Source: RGIG7213 sp045544195
Lineage (GTDB): Bacteria; Bacillota; Clostridia; Oscillospirales; CAG-272
Length of the DNA stretch: 64,000 nt
Assembly (NCBI GenBank): GCA_045544195.1
Contig: JAZPYO010000011.1
Location: forward strand, 54,008 to 118,007
Direction: 5' to 3'
The position numbers and the translations under genes were made by a program. This document shows, in pieces, positions 26,402 through 34,294 of the stretch (the stretch's first letter is position 1; each line of letters begins with the position of its first letter). Under the pieces are notes generated by a model. That model had not been told where the DNA came from. It saw only the letters and a program-made list of their open reading frames with translations, and did no database searches.

Positions 26402-27793
26402 TCTTTTCAGTATACTGATGACCGTGTTGACGTCGCCTGCTCCCATTACGACTATAACATCATCGGGGCGGGCGGTAACGGTCAGATATTCTGCAATATG
26501 TGAAAAAGAGCCTACATATTTTCCGTTCGGTATCTTATCTGCGATAAGCTGCGCGGACATACCGAGCGTGTCTGTCTCCCGCGCGGGATATATGTCGGCT
26601 ATAACGACATCGTCGCAGGCTGAAAGCGAGTGAACGAAGTCGTCAAGCAGAGCCTTCGTTCGAGAATACGTGTGAGGCTGAAAAACACCGATAACTCTGC
26701 CCTTTGCGAGCTTTCTTGCGGCTGTGAGCGTAGCTGTGATCTCTGTCGGATGATGCGCATAATCATCATAAACTCTTGCGCCGTTCAATGTGGTGCAAAG
26801 CTCGAACCTACGCTTTATACCGCCGAATGACGATACCGCGCGGGCAAACAGCTCACCGTCGTTTATTCCGCATATCAAAGCGCAGCAGGCGCTTGCCAAA
26901 GCGTTATATACGTTATGCATACCGTATACCGAAAGGGAAATATGAGAATAGAATTTTCCGTTTACGTGAATGTCAAAATCGGGTGTGCCGTTTGAAAACG
27001 ATATGTTGTGCGCCGTAACTGCGGCATCGGCACTGTTTATTCCGTATGAATACAGCGTTCCTTTGTAGCCCTCGGCGGCACATCGTGCGCCCGGGCAATC
27101 AAAGTTTACAACAGCATATCCGTCAGATGCGTGGGAAAGGTACTTTCTGAACGATTCAATATAGGCATCAAAATCCTTAAAGTAATCGGCGTGATCGTAT
27201 TCTGCATTAAGAACAACGGCTATCTGGGGGAAGAATGACAAAAATGAATCCTTGTATTCGCACGCCTCGAAAACGATGTCATCGCCGTCTGATATTCTGT
27301 ACTGTGAATTTATTGACGGAATTACCGCGCCGTTCATAACGGTAGGGGCGGTGCCTGCGTAGTCAAGAACACTGAATATCATAGCAGTTGCGGTGCTTTT
27401 TCCGTGTGTTCCCGCAACACCAATCGAACGCTTGAAATCGGAAATGACATAGCCGAGATAATCGGATCGGTATATCATAAAATAATTATGCATTGCAGCG
27501 TATGAATATTCATCGTTATCAGGCTTTATTGCCGCATTGTATACAACGACAGTATAATTTGTCAAATTATTAACAATGTGCCCCTCCTGAAATTGTATTC
27601 CTTGCTTTTCAAGGTCTTTCGTTATGTCGCTTGCGCACCTGTCGCTTCCGCCGACCCTCAAGCCCCTGTTTTTTGATATAACAGCAAGAGAAGACATAGA
27701 AACTCCGCCAATTCCCAAAAAATAGACATTACCTTCTTTATTGAGGATATTTCGTATTTCTTCGGGGGAGTAATACTTTCTTTCGTTCGACAT
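26390..27793 (-). CDS. murC: UDP-N-acetylmuramate--L-alanine ligase
   Basis: A 467-residue cytoplasmic Mur ligase that adds L-alanine to UDP-MurNAc in peptidoglycan synthesis. The N-terminal UDP-binding loop is FLGIGGVSMSSLA. The ATP loop is GVAGTHGKSTATAM. Mur ligase signatures EACEYKDSFL and VYDDYAHHPTEI follow, with FQPHTYSRT near the end. The ATG at 27793 has an AAAGGAG site 8 nt upstream, unlike the earlier in-frame start at 27823. It appears to be transcribed alone and converges on the DUF1540 gene. Confidence 0.97.
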   Translation of the reverse strand: MSNERKYYSPEEIRNILNKEGNVYFLGIGGVSMSSLAVISKNRGLRVGGSDRCASDITKDLEKQGIQFQEGHIVNNLTNYTVVVYNAAIKPDNDEYSYAAMHNYFMIYRSDYLGYVISDFKRSIGVAGTHGKSTATAMIFSVLDYAGTAPTVMNGAVIPSINSQYRISDGDDIVFEACEYKDSFLSFFPQIAVVLNAEYDHADYFKDFDAYIESFRKYLSHASDGYAVVNFDCPGARCAAEGYKGTLYSYGINSADAAVTAHNISFSNGTPDFDIHVNGKFYSHISLSVYGMHNVYNALASACCALICGINDGELFARAVSSFGGIKRRFELCTTLNGARVYDDYAHHPTEITATLTAARKLAKGRVIGVFQPHTYSRTKALLDDFVHSLSACDDVVIADIYPARETDTLGMSAQLIADKIPNGKYVGSFSHIAEYLTVTARPDDVIVVMGAGDVNTVISILKRSVK

Positions 27794-28040
27794 CGAAAAC
27801 GCTCCTTTTGTTATAAAAATCACTATTTTAATATTTATTTAATCGAATTTATAAAATTGATACAATCAAATGCAATATTTAGGAAAAATAAAATTATTTT
27901 TTATCGCATCTTAATTTACTTAAGGTTAATTTGTGCTTAAAATCAGCGTAATATCAGTAGTGTATAATGACCTATAGAAAAGTTGAGAGTTACGCATATT
28001 TATGCACTCGTCAACGCATATCACACAGGGGGAACCACAC
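27794..28040. other. AT-rich divergent intergenic region between murC and spoVG
   Basis: No gene is visible. A TATAAT at 27963-27968 is a -10 candidate for spoVG on plus, without a good -35 at normal spacing. A TTGCAT/TATAAA pair on minus at 16 bp spacing is a weak candidate for murC. I do not see a convincing sigma-H type promoter for spoVG, which Bacillus would have. Confidence 0.4.
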
Positions 28041-28343
28041 ATGATTATCTCAGATATCAAAATCAGAAAGATCTTCGAAGACGGTCCTATGAAGGCTATC
28101 GTATCCGTTACATTCGACGGTCAGCTTGCAGTGCACGATATTAAGGTTATCGACGCAAGCGGTAAAAGATTTATCGTGATGCCGAGCAGAAAGAATCCCG
28201 ACAACACGTACCGTGACATCGTGCATCCCATCAACTCCGAATTCCGCAAGACTATTGAAGATTTCGTGCTTGAAGCTTACGAGGCACAAAAGGAAGTTTA
28301 CGCAATGGAAAATGCATCGTACGATGCTGTTTCCGAAGAGTAA
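28041..28343 (+). CDS. spoVG: Septation/regulatory protein SpoVG
   Basis: A 100-residue nucleic-acid-binding regulator. Family signatures are ISDIKIRKI at the N-terminus, VTFDGQLAVHDIKVI, and FIVMPSRKNPDNTYRDIVHPI. In Firmicutes it affects septation, sporulation, capsule and virulence genes, and binds DNA or RNA. The ATG at 28041 has an AGGGGGAA site; an upstream ATG at 28002 is less likely. A clear terminator follows the gene, which stands alone. Confidence 0.96.
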   Translation: MIISDIKIRKIFEDGPMKAIVSVTFDGQLAVHDIKVIDASGKRFIVMPSRKNPDNTYRDIVHPINSEFRKTIEDFVLEAYEAQKEVYAMENASYDAVSEE

Positions 28344-28366
28344 TTTAATTTTGTTCTGAAACAGAG

Positions 28367-28389
28367 GGTTGCTTTGCGGCAACCTTTTT
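28367..28389 (+). terminator. Intrinsic terminator of spoVG
   Basis: A 6-bp GC-rich stem (GGTTGC at 28367-28372 with GCAACC at 28379-28384) is followed by five Ts, 23 nt after the stop codon. Confidence 0.88.
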
Positions 28390-28407
28390 GTTGTTTATGG
28401 GGCTGTA

Positions 28408-29145
28408 TTATTTTACAGCCCCACTTTTTATTTTCTGTTTTACTCTGCGTTTTATCCTCGAAAGGTCTCTGAGCATCTTGAAGGTGTCCGAAACTACATT
28501 TACCTTTGACTCTCTATGATTTTGTATTTTTACGGGGATCTCCCTTGTTGTCATTTTCAGCGCCTTTGCTATGAGCAATGCCTCAAAGTCAAAAGCAAAG
28601 CCATTCGTCTCACAATGCTTGAATATCCTTCTTGCCGCATCGCCCCTGAAGCTCTTCATACCGCACTGCGAGTCTGACAGCTTGAAGCCTGCCGTTATGC
28701 AAAGAACCTTTATGTATATCTTCGATGCGAGCTTTCTTATAAACGTATATCCCTCATAGCCGTCCTTGGAAAGATTTCTTGAGCCTACAAGAACATCTGT
28801 GCCTTCTGTGTCAGCAGCAAAATAATCGTATACGTTCTTTATTATGTCTACGCCGTATGCTATATCGCAGTCGGTAAACATAACGATATCGCCGCGGCTT
28901 TCAAGCATTCCCGTTCTTACCGCACAGCCCTTGCCTTTATTATTTTCATATCTTATAAGTCTTACGCGGCCATCCTGCTTTTCCTTTTCGATAACGGGGG
29001 CAGAGCAGCCGTCCTTTGAGCCGTCATCCACAAAGATCAACTCGAAATCATCAAATGTTTTTACCATATACGAGTAGAATTGATCCAAAGAATCCTCTAT
29101 TATTGACGATTCGTTATACATTGGAATAATGACCGATATTTTCAT
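28408..29145 (-). CDS. Glycosyltransferase family 2 (polyprenyl-phosphate sugar transferase-like)
   Basis: A 245-residue GT-A type transferase. The N-terminus SVIIPMYNESSIIEDSL is the nucleotide-sugar fold start. LIFVDDGSKDGC and FTDCDIAYG carry the DxD-like metal and donor-binding residues. The later SQCGMKSFRGDAARRIF and ETNGFAFDFEAL stretches match dolichyl-phosphate beta-glucosyltransferase-like enzymes. There is no obvious C-terminal membrane pair, so it is probably membrane-associated only. It is 13 nt downstream of the sortase gene, suggesting a cell-surface function. The acceptor is unknown. Confidence 0.87.
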   Translation of the reverse strand: MKISVIIPMYNESSIIEDSLDQFYSYMVKTFDDFELIFVDDGSKDGCSAPVIEKEKQDGRVRLIRYENNKGKGCAVRTGMLESRGDIVMFTDCDIAYGVDIIKNVYDYFAADTEGTDVLVGSRNLSKDGYEGYTFIRKLASKIYIKVLCITAGFKLSDSQCGMKSFRGDAARRIFKHCETNGFAFDFEALLIAKALKMTTREIPVKIQNHRESKVNVVSDTFKMLRDLSRIKRRVKQKIKSGAVK

Positions 29146-29158
29146 ATATTTACCTCTT

Positions 29159-30169
29159 TTATTTTGATACTGCGATCAGCTTTGCGTGTATTGCCCAACG
29201 TCTGTCATCACGCTGAACGGTACAGGTCGAAAGCGTAAGCATAATATCATCCTTTGTAAATTCCATATCCTTATGGAACAGGGAAAGAGATCTGCACCTT
29301 TCCACGAATTTGAGAAAATCGTGATCGCTGCTGAAGCTCGTTCTTATATAATTGTAATCCTTTGAGGAGTTATATACGGAAAAAACCTCAAAGGTATATA
29401 TTCCGTCAAGCGTTGTAACGGTTACAAGGCGGTTGTTGAATACGTTTTCCTGTGTGTATTCGATAAGCTCGGAAAACATTGAATTGGTGCTTGCCATATT
29501 GTGACCGTAAACGACGAGCGCTCTGTTATTCTCCAAATGCGCCTTCGTTCTTCCGTCGGCAAATATAGAGCCGTTGTTGTTATACGTTTTAGTCGGAGAA
29601 CGCTTTAAATAATATTCGTTGTCGCCGCTGAACATTATCGGAAAGTCGATGTTCGTTCCGTCTACCTTTATCCAGCCCCATACATCAGGGTTCTGACGCT
29701 TTAAATCGAGTATCTTTGAGCGTATCGCTTCAAATTCCTCGTTGTAAACGCCTGTATCATAGTCAACGTCTATTACCTCTCCTGCAATAGAACGGTCAAC
29801 GCTCAGCGTTTCGACGTTTTTCTTCGCGCCGGCATCGACGGTAACATATGATGACGCGTTACCGTAAAATATATTGCTCAAAAATTCATTTTCTGCATTT
29901 GACTGCAAATAATTCATAACGTACATCACAAGAGCGGCACAGCTTCCGATAAAAAGAAGTATGCTTGCGGTGAGTATCGTATACCGCAAAGCGCCCAGAA
30001 ATATCCTGCTGTTGCCCTTGTTTTTCTGCGATATTACGTACGGAGAAAGCTGTATATCGCGGGGACGCAGAGATTCCACCGAACGCATAAACGGTGTTTT
30101 TTTATCGTTTGTCACACGGGGAAAAACATTGCTTTTGACAGGTCCTGAATTATTTTTTATACCGAACAT
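29159..30169 (-). CDS. Class B sortase
   Basis: A 336-residue membrane-anchored transpeptidase that attaches surface proteins to the cell wall or joins pilin subunits. After a cytoplasmic tail of about 58 residues there is one transmembrane segment (about 60-85), then the extracellular catalytic domain. The His is in VVYGHNMASTNSMF, the Cys in LSTCTVQ and the Arg in DDRRWAIHAKL. The WGWIKVDGTNIDFPIMF stretch is typical of class B. The long N-terminal tail is unusual. No LPXTG or NPQTN-type substrate lies nearby. A GAAAGGAGG site precedes the ATG. Confidence 0.92.
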   Translation of the reverse strand: MFGIKNNSGPVKSNVFPRVTNDKKTPFMRSVESLRPRDIQLSPYVISQKNKGNSRIFLGALRYTILTASILLFIGSCAALVMYVMNYLQSNAENEFLSNIFYGNASSYVTVDAGAKKNVETLSVDRSIAGEVIDVDYDTGVYNEEFEAIRSKILDLKRQNPDVWGWIKVDGTNIDFPIMFSGDNEYYLKRSPTKTYNNNGSIFADGRTKAHLENNRALVVYGHNMASTNSMFSELIEYTQENVFNNRLVTVTTLDGIYTFEVFSVYNSSKDYNYIRTSFSSDHDFLKFVERCRSLSLFHKDMEFTKDDIMLTLSTCTVQRDDRRWAIHAKLIAVSK

Positions 30170-30210
30170 ATACGCATCCTCCTTTCGTTTCGCAATATTA
30201 TGTAAATGAT

Positions 30211-30239
30211 ATTATATGCACAGAAAGTTAAGATAACAA
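30211..30239 (-). promoter_or_regulatory. Sigma-A promoter of the sortase-glycosyltransferase operon
   Basis: On the minus strand TTGTTA (30239-30234), a 17-bp spacer and TATAAT (30216-30211). The -35 matches four of six consensus positions and the -10 is perfect. Confidence 0.65.
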
Positions 30240-30317
30240 GCGAAATATTTGTTATTTCTGTTTCTTAACACACTTTTTACATATTTCCGATCTACGTATC
30301 ACCGAATTGAGCGGATA

Positions 30318-31676
30318 TCAGTTTTTAAGGCTGTGTATCGGCGCGGGTATTCTTCCGCCTCTGGCAATGAACTCCTTGCACGATCTTTGATTTATATCCA
30401 TTATTGGCGCATAGCCGAGCAGACCGCCGAAGGATACAGAATCACCGACGGACTTTCCGTATGCGGGAATAAGTCTTACAGCTGTCGTTTTTGTATTTGC
30501 GACGCCTATTGATATTTCATCTGCGATTATACCGCAAATAACATCTGCGGGGGTATCTCCGGGAATTGCTATCATATCAAGACCTACGGAGCATACCGCT
30601 GTCATAGCCTCGAGCTTTTCAAAGCTGAGCGCCCCCGATTCTGCCGCTGCTATCATACCGGCATCCTCAGATACGGGTATGAACGCGCCTGAAAGACCGC
30701 CGACGTGAGACGAAGCCATAACGCCGCCCTTTTTGACTGCATCGTTAAGCAGCGCGAGGGCTGCCACAGTGCCGTGCGCGCCGCATTGCTCAAGTCCCAT
30801 ATTTTCAAGAATATGAGCAACCGAGTCGCCGACAGCGGGTGTCGGTGCGAGCGAAAGATCGACAATGCCGAACGGAACATTCAGCCGTCTTGATGCTTCG
30901 GTTGCAACGAGCTGACCCATACGGGTTATCTTGAATGCTGTCTTTTTTATTATTTCCGCAAGCTGTGATAAGTCGCAGCTTCCTGCTCTTTTTATAGCGG
31001 AGCTTACGACACCGGGACCTGATACGCCTACATTTATTACCGTTTCCGCTTCGCCTATTCCGTGAAATGCACCTGCCATGAACGGATTGTCCTGCGGAAC
31101 GTTTGCAAATACAACGAGCTTTGCACATCCTATTGACTGCTCATCCTTTGTAAGATACGCCGTTTTCAGTATCGTATCGCCCATCATGGCTATGGCGTCC
31201 ATATTTATACCCGCCTTTGTCGATGCGACATTTACCGACGAGCATACCATTTTTGTGCTTGAAAGCGCCTCCGGGATCGATCTTATAAGATTGAGTGAGT
31301 TGTTGGAAAAACCCTTTTCAACCAAAGCTCCGTAGCCACCTATGAAGTTTATTCCGAGAGCGTCTGCGGCTCTGTCGAGTGTTTTTGCTATTTTAACGTA
31401 GTCATCGGGGCTGTGACTGCCGCCGATGAGGGATACGGGCGTTACCGACACACGCTTGTTTATTATCGGTATACCGTATTCCTTTTCAATATCCACGCCC
31501 GTTGATACGAGCTTTTCTGCCGTTTTCGTTATTTTATCATATATTCTGTCGCAAAGTATACCGCAATCGTCGCTTGCACAGTCAAGAAGAGTGATACCCA
31601 TCGTTATAGTACGTATATCAAGGTTCTCCTCCTTGATCATATTGATAGTTTCAAGAATATCGCTGAGGTTTATCAT
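30318..31676 (-). CDS. PFL family protein (UPF0210/DUF711)
   Basis: A 452-residue protein of the UPF0210 family, distantly related by fold to pyruvate formate-lyase-like proteins. Signatures include TITMGITLLDCASDD, VSVTPVSLIGG, INFIGGYGALVEKG and GAIEPVS-type GAFIPVSEDAGM near the C-terminus. No catalytic function is established, and no glycine-radical signature is visible. An AGGAGGAG site precedes the ATG. It lies 11 nt after the ACT-domain gene, a pairing conserved across Firmicutes and archaea that suggests the two act together. Confidence 0.93.
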   Translation of the reverse strand: MINLSDILETINMIKEENLDIRTITMGITLLDCASDDCGILCDRIYDKITKTAEKLVSTGVDIEKEYGIPIINKRVSVTPVSLIGGSHSPDDYVKIAKTLDRAADALGINFIGGYGALVEKGFSNNSLNLIRSIPEALSSTKMVCSSVNVASTKAGINMDAIAMMGDTILKTAYLTKDEQSIGCAKLVVFANVPQDNPFMAGAFHGIGEAETVINVGVSGPGVVSSAIKRAGSCDLSQLAEIIKKTAFKITRMGQLVATEASRRLNVPFGIVDLSLAPTPAVGDSVAHILENMGLEQCGAHGTVAALALLNDAVKKGGVMASSHVGGLSGAFIPVSEDAGMIAAAESGALSFEKLEAMTAVCSVGLDMIAIPGDTPADVICGIIADEISIGVANTKTTAVRLIPAYGKSVGDSVSFGGLLGYAPIMDINQRSCKEFIARGGRIPAPIHSLKN

Positions 31677-31687
31677 AGCTCCTCCTG

Positions 31688-31957
31688 TTATACTCTGTGC
31701 ATTGAATTGAAGATGTCTTCGTGCATGGTGCGTATTTCAAGATTATTTTCAGCGCCGAGCTTTTCCAATCTGTCAACAAGCTCTGTAAAAGGAACGTTCA
31801 GCTTATCTATTTCAACTACCATTACCATGGCGAAATATTCCTTAAGAACGCTTTGTGTTATATCCTCAATATTCGCGCCGACATCAGCGCACGTTGTGCT
31901 GACCTTTGCGATTATACCCATACTGTCCTTACCGACAACTGTTACAACTGCTTTCAT
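31688..31957 (-). CDS. ACT domain-containing protein (UPF0237)
   Basis: An 89-residue single ACT domain, beginning MKAVVTVVGKDSMGIIAKVST. ACT domains bind amino acids or similar small ligands and regulate partners. The partner is probably the adjacent UPF0210 protein, with which it is nearly always linked. The ligand is unknown. A TAGGAG site precedes the ATG and a promoter is found 35 bp further upstream. Confidence 0.93.
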   Translation of the reverse strand: MKAVVTVVGKDSMGIIAKVSTTCADVGANIEDITQSVLKEYFAMVMVVEIDKLNVPFTELVDRLEKLGAENNLEIRTMHEDIFNSMHRV

Positions 31958-31991
31958 ATCATATATCTCCTAATAAGTTATTTTCTTATCT

Positions 31992-32020
31992 ATTATATCA
32001 TATACCAAAGAATATTTCAA
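31992..32020 (-). promoter_or_regulatory. Sigma-A promoter of the ACT/UPF0210 operon
   Basis: On the minus strand TTGAAA (32020-32015), a 17-bp spacer and TATAAT (31997-31992). Five of six and six of six consensus positions match. Confidence 0.8.
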
Positions 32021-32112
32021 GTGCTTCTGAGGTAATATGGCGCAAAAACCTAATTGTAAAATTTTAGTTAATAATATATTAATGTATCGGAGTTTTGTTA
32101 ACAAAAATTAAG

Positions 32113-32142
32113 TTGACAAAACAGGTGGGTATGCCTTATAAT
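32113..32142 (+). promoter_or_regulatory. Sigma-A promoter of the yicC-rsgA operon
   Basis: TTGACA (32113-32118), an 18-bp spacer and TATAAT (32137-32142), both hexamers perfect. The yicC ATG follows about 34 nt after the -10. This is the only strong promoter seen upstream of the long operon. Confidence 0.85.
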
Positions 32143-32175
32143 ATAATAATAAATCAAAACAAAGGATATTTTATT

Positions 32176-33063
32176 ATGTTAAAGAGTATGACGGGCTACG
32201 GCAGAGCCAGACAGAGCATTTCAGGTAAGGATATTACCGTTGAAATGAAGGCTGTAAACAACCGTTTTCTTGATGTGGGAATAAAACTGCCGAGGGCATA
32301 TCTGTTTCTTGAAGAAAAAATAAAAGAGTACCTGCGTACTTGCGGTATATCAAGAGGAAAGATCGATGTGTTCGTGTCGATAGATTCTCCCCCGGGGCTT
32401 AACTGCAGCGTTGATATTGATGAGCAGTACGCAAAGGGATATATTGATGCGCTGTATAAGCTGCGTGACACGTTCGGCCTTAAGGACGATATTTCCGTTA
32501 TGACAGTCGCAAGACAGCACGATATATTCACCGTGACGAAGCCTGAGGAGGATCTTCAGGGCGACTGGGAGGATGTAAAGACCGTTCTTGCGCAGGCTGT
32601 GGAGAGCTTTAATAAAGCAAGAATTGCAGAGGGCGCAAGGCTTTGCGAGGATATAAGAGCAAAGCGGAAGTACATCGAAGCGCTCGTAAATGAGATCGAG
32701 GAAAAGTCGGAAAGCACGGTGAAGGAATACGAAAGCCGTCTTTACGCAAAGCTTTCAGCGGTCGTCAGCGAGCTTGGCGTAAAGGTCAGCGAGGACAGGG
32801 TGCTTACAGAATGTGCGGTTTTCGCCGATAAGGTCGCCATCGATGAGGAGCTTGTGCGTTTACGCAGCCACTTTGTTGCATTTGACAGATATCTTGAAAG
32901 CAATATCCCCGTCGGCAGAGATCTCGACTTCAGGCTTCAGGAGATAAACAGGGAAACGAATACGATCGGAAGCAAGGCGCAGAATACCGAGGTGGCTCAT
33001 ACTGTGGTAGCTATCAAGGGCGAGCTTGAAAAGATCAGAGAGCAGATACAAAACATAGAATGA
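32176..33063 (+). CDS. yicC: YicC/YloC family endoribonuclease
   Basis: A 295-residue protein beginning MLKSMTGYGRAR, the diagnostic start of the YicC/YloC family. The C-terminal part contains RLRSHFVAFDRYL and GRDLDFRLQEINRETNTIGSK, another family signature. Escherichia coli YicC and related proteins are reported RNases acting on small RNAs and mRNA. The ATG at 32176 is chosen because it has an AAAGGAT site and matches the family start; an earlier in-frame start overlaps the promoter. Its TGA overlaps the remA ATG by 4 nt. Confidence 0.94.
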   Translation: MLKSMTGYGRARQSISGKDITVEMKAVNNRFLDVGIKLPRAYLFLEEKIKEYLRTCGISRGKIDVFVSIDSPPGLNCSVDIDEQYAKGYIDALYKLRDTFGLKDDISVMTVARQHDIFTVTKPEEDLQGDWEDVKTVLAQAVESFNKARIAEGARLCEDIRAKRKYIEALVNEIEEKSESTVKEYESRLYAKLSAVVSELGVKVSEDRVLTECAVFADKVAIDEELVRLRSHFVAFDRYLESNIPVGRDLDFRLQEINRETNTIGSKAQNTEVAHTVVAIKGELEKIREQIQNIE

Positions 33064-33308
33064 AACTGACTGACATAGGCTACGGTAACTATGTGGCGTC
33101 CGAAAGGGTGCTTGCGGTATGCTCACCCGATGCCGCGCCGATAAAAAGACTTGTTGCCGAGGCAAAGGAAAAAGGCAGGGTGGTGGACGTTACCTGCGGT
33201 AAAAAAACAAAAAGCGTCCTTCTGATCGACAACGGTACGGTGCTTTTGTGTGCGCTTACTACCGATAAGACCGCCGAAAGATTGGAAAATGACGATAGCG
33301 ATATGTGA
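33060..33308 (+). CDS. remA: Extracellular matrix regulator RemA-like (DUF370)
   Basis: An 82-residue DNA-binding regulator, family DUF370. The start MKLTDIGYGNYVASERV and DVTCGKKTKSVLLIDNG are characteristic. In Bacillus RemA activates matrix and osmoprotection genes by wrapping DNA as a ring. In many Clostridia it is simply a member of the yicC-gmk operon. The ATG overlaps the yicC stop, so translation is probably coupled. Confidence 0.92.
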   Translation: MKLTDIGYGNYVASERVLAVCSPDAAPIKRLVAEAKEKGRVVDVTCGKKTKSVLLIDNGTVLLCALTTDKTAERLENDDSDM

Positions 33309-33343
33309 TCGCCTTACAGATATGCAAAAGGACGGTGTGACAA

Positions 33344-33970
33344 ATGAAAGAAACTAAAAAGGGTCTTTTGATCGTTGTAACAGGTCCTGCCGGAAGCGGC
33401 AAGGGAACTGTGCTGGCAAACATTGTGAATGAGGGCGACTGCGCTTACAGCGTTTCCGCAACGACACGCAAGCCGAGACCCGGCGAGATAGACGGAGTGA
33501 ATTATCATTTTATGTCTGTGGATGAATTCAAGAGGCATATTGAAAACAATGATTTTCTTGAGCATGCGGAATATGTGGGCAATCACTACGGTACGCTTTT
33601 GTCCGAAATAAACGGAAAGCGTGAAAAAGGAATACACGTTATCCTTGAGCTTGAGGTGCAGGGCGCGGCAAATGTAAAGCGTCTTTATCCCGACGCTGTT
33701 CTGATATGGATATTGCCGCCTGATTATGCAACGCTTGAGGGCAGGCTCAGAGGCAGGGCGACAGAGCCTGAGGACGTTATACAAAAACGTATGCAAACGG
33801 CTATCAAAGAGCTTGAGAGCTTTGATATGTTCGATTACATAGTGCTTAACGAAAATGACAAGTCGTATGAAGCATCGAGGGCTTTGCGGGCAATAATAAC
33901 CGCAGAGCAGCACAAGGTATCCAGAACGGACAGCTTTGTGAAAAAATTTATGAGTACAAAAATTGATTAA
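33344..33970 (+). CDS. gmk: Guanylate kinase
   Basis: A 208-residue enzyme that phosphorylates GMP to GDP and feeds GTP and (p)ppGpp pools. The P-loop is VTGPAGSGKGTV (about 10-21). SVSATTRKPRPGEIDGVNYHF is the GMP-binding signature. A lid segment includes RLRGRATEPEDVIQKRM. The ribosome site is weak. It stands in the conserved order yicC-remA-gmk-rpoZ. Confidence 0.97.
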   Translation: MKETKKGLLIVVTGPAGSGKGTVLANIVNEGDCAYSVSATTRKPRPGEIDGVNYHFMSVDEFKRHIENNDFLEHAEYVGNHYGTLLSEINGKREKGIHVILELEVQGAANVKRLYPDAVLIWILPPDYATLEGRLRGRATEPEDVIQKRMQTAIKELESFDMFDYIVLNENDKSYEASRALRAIITAEQHKVSRTDSFVKKFMSTKID

Positions 33971-33989
33971 ATTTTAAGGAGTATAGGAA

Positions 33990-34292
33990 ATGGAAATCAT
34001 CAAACCTTCGATCGATCAGCTTACAAAGGGAAAGTACAACAGATATGAGCTTGTAATAGCAACGGCAAAAACGGCGCATCTGGTCGTAGACGAATACGTA
34101 AAGCAGAGAACTGATGCCGAAAAGAAGATAAACGAAAAGAGAACGGACAGACCTCTCGTTTCTATGATAAACAAGGACCTGTGCGACGAAAGAGCGGTAA
34201 GAAATGCGATCTCGGCGATCGACTGTGACGGCGTGGACATATACCGCTATGGCGAAAAGCCCGCAGAAGAATCAAATACGGAAGAAGAATAA
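33990..34292 (+). CDS. rpoZ: DNA-directed RNA polymerase subunit omega
   Basis: A 100-residue omega subunit that helps assemble and stabilise RNA polymerase. IIKPSIDQLTKGKYNRYELVIATAKTAH is the N-terminal signature, and KPLVSMINKD-like RPLVSMINKDLC follows. An AAGGAGT site precedes the ATG. It directly follows gmk, as usual. The next gene is priA two bases after the stop; coaBC, which lies between them in Bacillus, is absent here. Confidence 0.94.
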   Translation: MEIIKPSIDQLTKGKYNRYELVIATAKTAHLVVDEYVKQRTDAEKKINEKRTDRPLVSMINKDLCDERAVRNAISAIDCDGVDIYRYGEKPAEESNTEEE

Positions 34293-34294
34293 AA

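Noticed and set aside
27901..28040. Sigma-H promoter for spoVG
   Set aside because: An AAGGTTAA stretch resembles the -35 but no GAAT-type -10 lies at 12-13 bp, so the match is not convincing.
28399..28422. 9-bp hairpin as terminator of the glycosyltransferase gene
   Set aside because: On minus it lies within the last codons and stop of the gene and has no T-run after it; on plus it is a second hairpin behind the spoVG terminator with only a weak T-rich tail.
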